A stretch of DNA of 64,000 nucleotides. Source: Flavobacteriales bacterium (lineage in GTDB: Bacteria; Bacteroidota; Bacteroidia; Flavobacteriales_D; Sanyastnellaceae). Every line of letters starts with the position of its first letter. Positions within the stretch are counted from its first letter, which is position 1. The notes beneath the pieces are model-generated. The model saw only the letters and a program-made list of their open reading frames with translations. It ran no database searches and was not told the DNA's origin. The position numbers and the translations under genes were made by a program. Below, in pieces: positions 24,931 to 31,427 of this stretch. The stretch lies in the NCBI GenBank assembly GCA_947466425.1, contig CANIBZ010000006.1, positions 1-64,000 on the forward strand, read 5' to 3'.

Positions 24931-25071
24931 GTACTTTTTTCGATTTATCTAAAGTTTATTCGTTGCGAGATAAAGATATGTCAAATAACAATATGTATTT
25001 CAGGGAATTACGTTGTTTTTGCGAATAGATTGCATATAGGACTTTTTCATGTCCCGATGTAAGATTTGCAC

Positions 25072-26583
25072 ATGAAATTCAAACATCTTCCCCTTTTCTT
25101 GATTCTTTTCTCGTGCGGAAAGGAACAAACTGAATCGATTTCGACTTTGACTCAAAGCCAATCAATTCCTAAACTCGAGTCTAACAATTTGAACACTCAG
25201 CAGCATGTTGAGCATACGATTAGGCAATGGCTCGACGACGGTAAAGTATGGCAGTGGTCAGACTTTTCAAAAGATGAATTGTTTGCCGCCATTGAATTGT
25301 CAGACGGTGAATTCGCAGTTGGATTAAAACTTCGTGGTGAAAGCGACAGTTTGCCAATTCAAGATTTGTCCAAACGCAACGAATGGGAGAATCTAAGAGA
25401 GGAAATCTTGAAGAGTTTGGAGGACACTTTAACGGTTGAGATGGGCAGGGAAGTGCGAAGGGAAGAATTCGTGTTAGAAGTAGATCTTCACCTGCCCATT
25501 ATTTCATTCAATTCAAAAAGCCCTGCTTTGGTAGCGAAACTTATGGGATCTTCTCATGTCCGATACATCGAACCCTTGAATGATATCATTGATTTGCAGG
25601 TGTCGAGAACAGAAAGTGGATGCACACCAAACTATGACGTTGTTCAATCGAATGATTATACCGTAACTGGAACCGGTGCTAAAATTTCTTGGCATTGGAA
25701 TTACCACAATGTTCCTCAAGCATGGGGCATTCGTCAAGGTATGGGAATTGGAGTAGGAGTTATAGACGCTGGAGTTTCTTCAAATCAATATTTGCTCTTT
25801 CAACAATTCAATTCTGGATACTCCAACGTGGGACGAGCGCATGAAACCACCTACACTACTGGTTATAGCGCCTATACTCCGTGCAATCACGGTAACGCAA
25901 TGGCTGGACTTATTGCAGCGCCTTGGTCGAATTATGGCAATGCCATTGGAGGAGCTCATAAGGCGAGTCTGTATACAGTGCATGCGGCAGATGATGTTTA
26001 TTTGAATACATCATCTGAAAAATTAGCCGTTAAAAATGCGTATGTCTATTTGGGCAACAAATCCTCGGTTAAGATTATCAGCATGTCAATGGGAACACCC
26101 TTTTATAGCAGTGTTTTATTAGATGCTGTAGCTTACGCAAACAGCACGGGAAAATTATTGTTTGCCGCAGCTGGGACATCTACTTTTATAACTTCTGGCC
26201 TTGGCGTTATTTATCCCGCGGCATTTTATGAATGCCAAGCAGTAACAGGGGTGAACGATCAAGATCAAACATGTCAAGTCTGCCACGACGGAACGGAAGT
26301 CGATTTCACCATTGTTATGGAGAGAAGCTGGGACGTAAATCGCAAGGCCGTTGGGATTAATCAGTATAACGATTGGCCTCAATATATTGGTGGATCTAGT
26401 GCTGCAACTGCTTCAGCAGCTGCGATTGCAGCCATCGTTTGGTCTGTGAAACCAACGCTTACGAAATTCCAAGTCCTTTGGATATTAAGATACACCGCGC
26501 AATTCCCCATTCTTCCAGACAGTGAACACGGATACGGCAGATTGAATGCATTAAGCGCAGTTCAATTGGCACAACAATATTGA
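25072..26583 (+). CDS. S8 (subtilisin-like) serine peptidase, lipoprotein
   Basis: This 503-residue protein has a short signal peptide with lipobox (LFLILFSCGKEQ, Cys about 15), so it is a lipid-anchored envelope peptidase. The subtilase triad is present: Asp in GVGVIDAGVSS (about 232), His in PCNHGNAMAGLIAAP (about 273) and Ser in IGGSSAATASAA (about 443). At the oxyanion position the usual Asn is Thr (LLFAAAGTSTF). A propeptide-like region occupies residues 30-170. No sorting domain is present. The ATG at 25072 is chosen over a TTG two codons upstream. The gene stands alone and converges with moaE, leaving only one base between the stops. Confidence 0.9.
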   Translation: MKFKHLPLFLILFSCGKEQTESISTLTQSQSIPKLESNNLNTQQHVEHTIRQWLDDGKVWQWSDFSKDELFAAIELSDGEFAVGLKLRGESDSLPIQDLSKRNEWENLREEILKSLEDTLTVEMGREVRREEFVLEVDLHLPIISFNSKSPALVAKLMGSSHVRYIEPLNDIIDLQVSRTESGCTPNYDVVQSNDYTVTGTGAKISWHWNYHNVPQAWGIRQGMGIGVGVIDAGVSSNQYLLFQQFNSGYSNVGRAHETTYTTGYSAYTPCNHGNAMAGLIAAPWSNYGNAIGGAHKASLYTVHAADDVYLNTSSEKLAVKNAYVYLGNKSSVKIISMSMGTPFYSSVLLDAVAYANSTGKLLFAAAGTSTFITSGLGVIYPAAFYECQAVTGVNDQDQTCQVCHDGTEVDFTIVMERSWDVNRKAVGINQYNDWPQYIGGSSAATASAAAIAAIVWSVKPTLTKFQVLWILRYTAQFPILPDSEHGYGRLNALSAVQLAQQY

Positions 26584-26584
26584 A

Positions 26585-27001
26585 TTACGGTGTTTGACTC
26601 ACCCAAAAAGAGCCGTCAGAATTAAATTCCTTTTTCCAAATGGGAACGGTAGCTTTCAATTCATTCATAAGCGCTTCACAAGCGTGAAAAGCGTCTTTGC
26701 GATGATTAGAGTAAACAGCAGCTACTACGGCCAATTCTCCAGGAAGGACTTGTCCAACACGGTGATGAAGAACAAGAACATTGATTTGAAATTGGGATTC
26801 TAAATATTCCACAATGCGTTTCATTTCATTGTGAAACAATGCTTCATAGGCTTCGAATTCCAAATAAAGAACTTCTGAACCTTTGTTCGGTGTGCGGACA
26901 ATTCCATTGAAAACAACTTCAGCTCCTGAAGTTGAAGAACGAAATTGTTCTAAATCGGGAAAGCCGTTTGAATGATTAATGAGTTGGAAATGTGTCTTCA
27001 T
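26585..27001 (-). CDS. moaE: molybdopterin synthase catalytic subunit
   Basis: MoaE is the large subunit of molybdopterin synthase, which inserts two sulfurs into cyclic pyranopterin monophosphate using MoaD thiocarboxylate. The 138-residue protein shows GAEVVFNGIVR, LYLEFEAYEALFHNEMKRI, LHHRVGQVLPGELAV, HRKDAFHACEALMNELK and the catalytic Lys segment PIWKKEF. It overlaps moaD by ATGA on the minus strand. Other cofactor genes (moaA, moaC, moeA) are not in the window. Confidence 0.97.
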   Translation of the reverse strand: MKTHFQLINHSNGFPDLEQFRSSTSGAEVVFNGIVRTPNKGSEVLYLEFEAYEALFHNEMKRIVEYLESQFQINVLVLHHRVGQVLPGELAVVAAVYSNHRKDAFHACEALMNELKATVPIWKKEFNSDGSFWVSQTP

Positions 27002-27237
27002 CCGCCGCTAACTGGAGGTAATAAGGCAACGTGATCATGCACTTCAATGAGATCAGCTTCTTGAACCATGAAGTGATTTTTAGCGATTAAAAAAGGAAGG
27101 TCTTGAACTTCTTGAAATTGATTTCGAAAAGTCGCAATAAGTTCTTTGGCTGAAATAGGCAATGTCGAAACCTGGATAAAAACAGGACTTCCGTATTGTT
27201 CCTTCAGTATTCCAAATAATTGAACTTCCTTTTTCAT
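26998..27237 (-). CDS. moaD: molybdopterin synthase sulfur carrier subunit
   Basis: This 79-residue ubiquitin-like protein carries sulfur as a C-terminal thiocarboxylate. The characteristic end VALLPPVSGG is complete, and the beta-grasp pattern (VQLFGILKEQYG, ISAKELIATFRNQF) fits MoaD. It overlaps both neighbours by four bases (ATGA), downstream of the tauE gene and upstream of moaE. Confidence 0.96.
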   Translation of the reverse strand: MKKEVQLFGILKEQYGSPVFIQVSTLPISAKELIATFRNQFQEVQDLPFLIAKNHFMVQEADLIEVHDHVALLPPVSGG

Positions 27238-27986
27238 AGACTGCGAAGTAACAAACGAATACCGGCATAAAGCAAGATTCCAATCGTAATTAATCGAATG
27301 CCATTCTTCGGAAGAAATTTAAGCGCGCTCAAATTTCCAATGAATGCGCCTGTTAATACAGCGCCAAGTAAATAATAGGTTGAATTTTCAATAAGTAATT
27401 TCTTCGATTGGTATATCATTGGAATTAAGGCAACCCATGAATTAACAGCAATGAATAGGGAAGTGGTAGCCGCAATCTTTTTCTCTTCTCCCCATTTCGA
27501 AAAATACAGAAAAGGCGAGAGGTACACTCCTCCGCCAATGCCGGTTAATCCAGATATAAATCCAATTACAGCAGAAAAAGGCCAAAGTAATTTTTTATTG
27601 AATGAAATGGGCCGATTCATCTTCAAAACCAATGGTAAAAGCAAAAAGAATGCGGAAAGTAGCAGTCCAATAGATAAGAAAAGTAGAAATACTTTTTCTT
27701 CCAACTTTATTTGTGTAGCCCAAAGAAGAAAAGGAATACTGAAAGCTAGCAACATGAGGTTTGACTTCCAATCAATAAATTTATTTCTTATAAATTGAAT
27801 GCTGCTGTAAGTTGCGACAGCTGCATTGCAGAGTAAAGCCAATGTTTTTATTTCTCCTTGCGGAAGCGCGAACGAAAAAACCGCTCCGGAAAGAATAGCC
27901 AAGTACATGCTTCCTCCACCAAAACCTGCGCTGGAATAGATAAGTGAGATGAAAAAAAACAGAAGTGGAAGTAGCAGAAACGACAT
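27234..27986 (-). CDS. TauE/SafE family membrane transporter
   Basis: This 250-residue membrane protein has about eight hydrophobic segments and the two repeated TauE/SafE signatures, SSAGFGGGSMYLAIL near the N-terminus and FISGLTGIGGGVYLSPFL in the middle. The family moves sulfur-containing or other organic anions such as sulfite or sulfoacetate across the inner membrane. It is the first gene of a translationally coupled trio with moaD and moaE, which suggests a link to molybdoenzyme chemistry such as sulfite oxidation or anion supply. The substrate is inferred only. Confidence 0.92.
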   Translation of the reverse strand: MSFLLLPLLFFFISLIYSSAGFGGGSMYLAILSGAVFSFALPQGEIKTLALLCNAAVATYSSIQFIRNKFIDWKSNLMLLAFSIPFLLWATQIKLEEKVFLLFLSIGLLLSAFFLLLPLVLKMNRPISFNKKLLWPFSAVIGFISGLTGIGGGVYLSPFLYFSKWGEEKKIAATTSLFIAVNSWVALIPMIYQSKKLLIENSTYYLLGAVLTGAFIGNLSALKFLPKNGIRLITIGILLYAGIRLLLRSL

Positions 27987-27990
27987 GCTC

Positions 27991-28500
27991 TTATTTTGCT
28001 ACCGCCGACATAGAAACTTCTTTGAAAGTCTTCCAACCGTTTTCGGTTTCCAAACAATCGTATATGTGCAACGCATATTCGAAACCGTTATAATCAAAAT
28101 AGACATCTATGTAATGGGCCCCTTGAATACCGATATGCACAGCGCGTATAACATCGACTTTCTTGAAATTAGCCTTTGACCAATCGATACTATAGTTGTT
28201 TGAAAGTCGCTCCAATCCTTCGAAAGATTCAATTGCTAATTTTTCCATGGATTTGTCCAACCCAATGGCTCTTCCACGCTCTTGATTTTTGCCGTCTTCA
28301 GACAAATCGCTGCGTTCTATAATATCACTGAACTCGTCTTCGGTAAGATAAAGGGCTCGAAAGTCTTTTTCGTTGTGCGATTTAATAGCATCAAATACGG
28401 CCTGACCAAACTCCTCTGGAGTTTCCGGTGCAGATGAACATGCACTAAAAGCAAGCGCTGCGAATAAAGCAAAAACGAGAATAAATTGATTCTTTAACAT
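27991..28500 (-). CDS. lipoprotein of unknown function
   Basis: I do not recognise a named family for this 169-residue protein. It has a signal peptide with lipobox (LFAALAFSACSSAP, Cys about 21). The mature part starts with TPEEFGQAVFDAIKSHNEKDFRALYL, a pattern like the many small NTF2-like or DUF4878-type lipoproteins, and ends with strands around AHYIDVYFDYNGFEYALHI. It lies 29 nt downstream of tRNA-Arg on the same strand without a visible promoter of its own, and 4 bp upstream of the tauE gene, so it could be read from the tRNA promoter. Confidence 0.75.
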   Translation of the reverse strand: MLKNQFILVFALFAALAFSACSSAPETPEEFGQAVFDAIKSHNEKDFRALYLTEDEFSDIIERSDLSEDGKNQERGRAIGLDKSMEKLAIESFEGLERLSNNYSIDWSKANFKKVDVIRAVHIGIQGAHYIDVYFDYNGFEYALHIYDCLETENGWKTFKEVSMSAVAK

Positions 28501-28529
28501 GTTTTGATCTTTTTATTTACCAAAATTAG

Positions 28530-28601
28530 TGATCCCGTCGCGGATCGAACGCGAATTCTGGGCTTCGGAAACCCATGTAATATCCATTATACTACAGGAC
28601 C
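28530..28601 (-). tRNA. tRNA-Arg (anticodon CCG)
   Basis: On the minus strand the acceptor GGTCCTG pairs with CGGGATC (G-T pairs included). The D arm begins TAGTATAATGG, the anticodon arm is TGGGT-TTCCGAA-GCCCA with CCG at positions 34-36, and the T arm is TCGCG-TTCGATC-CGCGA. CCA is not encoded. The gene is 72 nt long. Confidence 0.95.
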
Positions 28602-28611
28602 AATTGAGGCG

Positions 28612-28619
28612 CAAATATA
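28612..28619 (-). promoter_or_regulatory. -7 element of tRNA-Arg
   Basis: TATATTTG on the minus strand ends 10 nt before the tRNA 5' end. The same octamer precedes both tRNA-Met genes in the window. A -33 box is not clear. Confidence 0.6.
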
Positions 28620-28626
28620 ACGCATT

Positions 28627-29226
28627 TCAAAAATCGATATGTATTTCTCTTTTCACCCATTTTTTGAAGTTTCTAAGTTCATGCTTGACTTCTTTTTCAT
28701 TGAAAAATAGAAAGACTGCAACAAGAACAATAGCGATTAACCAAAAGTCGAAACTCGAATTGTTATTTTCTGAAATCTTTTTTCGAATTGAATCGAAGTG
28801 AGCAAATTCCGAAAATTCATAGACCGCATAGACTTCTTCTTTTTGCTTGATAATTCCTTTGTAATCAAGCCAAGTCCCATCGCATAGAACTGAGACATGG
28901 TCAACGGTTACTACCAAATAAAACCCATCTTGGTACTCCGAATAAATATCTTTAACTGAAGAATAATCCTCTATTCCTATTTCACTTACGTCGCCATTAA
29001 AACTGAAGTTCGGGTTTTTCATTAAACGACGCATGGATTTCGTAAAATCACTTACACCGTCTTTTTCAGGTCGATCAAAAAAGCCTCTTGAAAATCCGTG
29101 AGCTTCGTCATAAGGTATTCCAAATAAAATGGAAACCGCCTTCACCACACAATCATTGGTTTCAAAACCTTTATACCGTGATTTTGAGTAGTCACTAATA
29201 AATTGTTCTGGATGAATGAATTTCAT
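28627..29226 (-). CDS. putative papain-like cysteine peptidase with C-terminal membrane anchor
   Basis: I do not recognise a named family for this 199-residue protein. It opens with ETNDCVVKAVSILFGIPYDEAH, in which Cys26 heads a helix as in papain-like peptidases. Later, VTVDHVSVLCDGTWLDYKG offers a His (110) followed by an Asp (121), the order Cys-His-Asp expected of that fold. Residues about 160-176 (FWLIAIVLVAVFLFF) form one membrane segment, with a basic tail, so the domain probably faces outward or inward from the inner membrane as a tail-anchored protein. Catalysis is inference. The gene sits between tRNA-Arg and initiator tRNA-Met with no operon partner. Confidence 0.75.
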   Translation of the reverse strand: MKFIHPEQFISDYSKSRYKGFETNDCVVKAVSILFGIPYDEAHGFSRGFFDRPEKDGVSDFTKSMRRLMKNPNFSFNGDVSEIGIEDYSSVKDIYSEYQDGFYLVVTVDHVSVLCDGTWLDYKGIIKQKEEVYAVYEFSEFAHFDSIRKKISENNNSSFDFWLIAIVLVAVFLFFNEKEVKHELRNFKKWVKREIHIDF

Positions 29227-29287
29227 GATTAAAAATAGTTGATTGTCAGTTTAAAAATACTGACTAAACATGTTTCTTATTCGAATA

Positions 29288-29319
29288 AAAAAAGGCCGTC
29301 TTATTCAGACGACCTTTTG
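29288..29319 (-). terminator. terminator after initiator tRNA-Met
   Basis: AAAGGCCGTCT and AGACGACCTTT form a long stem with one mismatch around TATTC. On the minus strand it is followed by a T-run. It separates the tRNA from the peptidase-like gene. Confidence 0.85.
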
Positions 29320-29322
29320 ATT

Positions 29323-29398
29323 TGGTAGCGGGGACAGGACTCGAACCTGTGGCCTTTGGGTTATGAGCCCAACGAGCTACCAACTGCTCCACCCCGCA
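29323..29398 (-). tRNA. initiator tRNA-Met (anticodon CAT)
   Basis: The 76-nt gene includes an encoded CCA. The acceptor core GCGGGG pairs with CCCCGC, while positions 1 and 72 are both T and cannot pair, a hallmark of initiators. The anticodon stem has three G-C pairs (TTGGG-CTCATAA-CCCAA). The opening GCGGGGTGGAGCAG matches bacterial formyl-methionine tRNAs. Confidence 0.92.
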
Positions 29399-29425
29399 CT
29401 ATAAAAGTTTTCCCCCTTGGGAGTG

Positions 29426-29457
29426 CAAATATAACTAATTTTACAAGCAATATGCAA
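29426..29457 (-). promoter_or_regulatory. promoter of initiator tRNA-Met
   Basis: On the minus strand TTG (29457-29455) is followed after 21 nt by TATATTTG (29433-29426). The element overlaps the start of the divergent era gene. Confidence 0.6.
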
Positions 29458-30363
29458 GAAAATTCAGAAGAAGGAGAAAAAAAAACCACGCACAAAGCGG
29501 GTTTCGTGAACTTGATTGGTAATCCCAATGCAGGTAAGTCTACGCTAATGAACGCGTTAATGGGTGAAAAACTCAGCATTGTTACGCCCAAAGCTCAAAC
29601 CACGCGTCACCGAATAATGGGTATTTTAAACGATGAAGACTATCAAATTGTTTACAGCGACACCCCAGGAGTGCTTGATCCAAAATATAAATTACAAGAA
29701 GGAATGATGAAATCGGTTGGAACAGCATTGAAAGATGCCGATCTAATTTTGCTCGTTATTGACCTTCTAGACAAAAAAGGACTTCACGAAGAAACCTTCA
29801 ATCGCTTGAAGAAAATGGAAGTTCCCATCTTCGTTGTTCTGAATAAATTTGACAAGGCCGGTACTGAAAAAGCGAATGAGGCGTTTCAATTTTGGAATGA
29901 AGCCCTTCCAAATGCAAAGGTTTTTCCTGTTTCAGCATTAGAGAAAATCTATACCAAGGAGTTATTGAACGAGATTTTGGCTGTTCTTCCAGAACACCCG
30001 GCATTCTTTCCGAAAGATGAAATCTCGGACCGAACGCAACGCTTCTTTGTTAGTGAGATTATTCGTGAGAAAATCTTTACCACCTACGATCGTGAAATAC
30101 CTTATTCATGTGAGGTAATCATTGAGGCCTTCAAAGAAGAGCCAACCATCATTCGCATTTCAGCTGTTATTCTTACTGAACGCGAATCGCAAAAGGCAAT
30201 CATTATTGGTCATCAAGGTAGTATGTTGAAACGTGTTGGAACCAACGCCCGCAAAGACATGGAGAGTTTCTTAGGTAAGAAAGTATTCCTTGAAATGTTT
30301 GTGAAAGTTGAAAAGTGGAGGAACGACACACGCGCGCTGACTCAAATGGGTTATCTCGATTAA
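29452..30363 (+). CDS. era: GTPase Era
   Basis: Era is an essential GTPase that binds the 3' end of 16S rRNA during 30S maturation. The 303-residue protein shows G1 (LIGNPNAGKSTLMNAL), G2 region (KAQTTRHRIMGI), G3 (YSDTPGVLD), G4 (VVLNKFDKA), and a C-terminal KH domain (QKAIIIGHQGSMLKRVG). I start at the ATG at 29452; the longer frame from 29356 runs back through the initiator tRNA gene and is not credible. ispE follows by one base. Confidence 0.97.
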   Translation: MQENSEEGEKKTTHKAGFVNLIGNPNAGKSTLMNALMGEKLSIVTPKAQTTRHRIMGILNDEDYQIVYSDTPGVLDPKYKLQEGMMKSVGTALKDADLILLVIDLLDKKGLHEETFNRLKKMEVPIFVVLNKFDKAGTEKANEAFQFWNEALPNAKVFPVSALEKIYTKELLNEILAVLPEHPAFFPKDEISDRTQRFFVSEIIREKIFTTYDREIPYSCEVIIEAFKEEPTIIRISAVILTERESQKAIIIGHQGSMLKRVGTNARKDMESFLGKKVFLEMFVKVEKWRNDTRALTQMGYLD

Positions 30364-30364
30364 G

Positions 30365-31165
30365 ATGTTAGTTTTTCCAAATGCAAAAATAAATTTAGGA
30401 CTGTTCATCACGGAAAAGCGAACAGACGGATTTCATAATTTGGAGAGTCTATTTCTGCCCATTCCTTTGTGTGATATTTTGGAAGTGACTGTTACTACGG
30501 AAGACACATCCTTGGTTTGCACGGGAGAATCTTCTGATATTCCAACCGAGAAAAATATAGTTTACAAAGCTTGGAGGCTGCTTCAAGAGGCCTGCGGGAT
30601 TGGTCCTGTAAAAATTCATTTGCATAAAATTATCCCAAGTGGAGCAGGTATGGGCGGTGGATCAAGTGACGGGACTTTTATGTTGAAGGCGTTGAATGAA
30701 TTGTTCAATTTGAATCTGAGCATCGATCGCCTAGAAGAACTTTCTGCTCAATTGGGAAGCGATTGTCCTTTTTTCGTTCAGAACAAAGCAGCTCTCATTT
30801 CAGGAAGGGGAGAAGTGGTTAACCCAGTAGATTTTAGTTTAAGTGGAAAATATCTCGTAGTGGTTAATCCGGGAATTCACATCTCCACCGCCCAAGCTTT
30901 TCAAGGCATTCAGCCACAACCATCGAATTTCGATTGGAAGAATTTGGTTGAAGGCCACACATTAACTTCAGCGTTGAAGAACGATTTCGAGCCGCAAGTC
31001 TTCAATTTATTTCCTGAAATTGAATCAATAAAAAAGAACTTGATAAAAGAAGGAGCAATCTATGCGAGCATGTCGGGTACGGGTAGCTCGGTTTATGGCA
31101 TCTTTAATGAAAAGCCTGAAATAGAATGGAGTGAAAAGTACTTTCATCGAACTTTTTTACTTTGA
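30365..31165 (+). CDS. ispE: 4-diphosphocytidyl-2-C-methyl-D-erythritol kinase
   Basis: IspE phosphorylates CDP-methylerythritol in the MEP pathway of isoprenoid synthesis. The 266-residue GHMP kinase shows FPNAKINLGLFI with the active-site Lys, the phosphate-binding loop PSGAGMGGGSSDG (about residues 92-104), SDCPFFVQNKAAL and the C-terminal MSGTGSSVYGIF. It is translated one base after era. The pathway also feeds the carotenoid genes further on. Confidence 0.96.
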   Translation: MLVFPNAKINLGLFITEKRTDGFHNLESLFLPIPLCDILEVTVTTEDTSLVCTGESSDIPTEKNIVYKAWRLLQEACGIGPVKIHLHKIIPSGAGMGGGSSDGTFMLKALNELFNLNLSIDRLEELSAQLGSDCPFFVQNKAALISGRGEVVNPVDFSLSGKYLVVVNPGIHISTAQAFQGIQPQPSNFDWKNLVEGHTLTSALKNDFEPQVFNLFPEIESIKKNLIKEGAIYASMSGTGSSVYGIFNEKPEIEWSEKYFHRTFLL

Positions 31166-31190
31166 AGGACGTATTTCAGACAAATTGAAA

Positions 31191-31198
31191 TATATTTG
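31191..31198 (+). promoter_or_regulatory. -7 element of the 52-residue gene
   Basis: TATATTTG is a perfect TAnnTTTG match, 14 nt before the ATG at 31213. A -33 TTTG lies at 31161-31164 but is too far (26 nt) to be convincing. Confidence 0.5.
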
Positions 31199-31212
31199 CT
31201 CATCTCATAACC

Positions 31213-31371
31213 ATGGAAAACAAGAATAATTCTGCACCAACCCCTGTGAATCCGCTTCAAGAAGAATTGAATGATGTGAAAGCACTGAATGAAAAACTCG
31301 AACGTGAGTTGTTGGCTCGTGAAGAATTAATGCAAAGCATGTTTTCTCTTTTGGCCGAAAAGAAAAAGTAA
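31213..31371 (+). CDS. small coiled-coil protein (52 residues)
   Basis: This short frame begins with ATG at 31213 and ends with TAA at 31369-31371. The N-terminus is Asn/Pro-rich (ENKNNSAPTPVNPLQ), and the rest is a charged heptad helix (EELNDVKALNEKLEREL then LAREELMQSMFSLLAEKKK). A good -7 promoter element precedes it, and codon use matches the neighbours. It does not overlap other genes. No family is recognised; a small oligomerising regulator or structural factor is possible but not shown. Confidence 0.65.
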   Translation: MENKNNSAPTPVNPLQEELNDVKALNEKLERELLAREELMQSMFSLLAEKKK

Positions 31372-31427
31372 TTCTCTTTTTTGTTTCAAGATTTCTTCGT
31401 TTCTTAGGTCCATAAACCTTAATCAAA

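Noticed and set aside
26585-27986. New anti-phage or metabolic system from the moaE-moaD-tauE trio
   Set aside because: Each gene has a known family and the ATGA coupling is ordinary operon packing. Nothing beyond molybdopterin synthesis and anion transport is supported.
29356-29451. N-terminal extension of Era
   Set aside because: The 32 extra codons lie over the initiator tRNA gene and its promoter. The family starts at the ATG at 29452.
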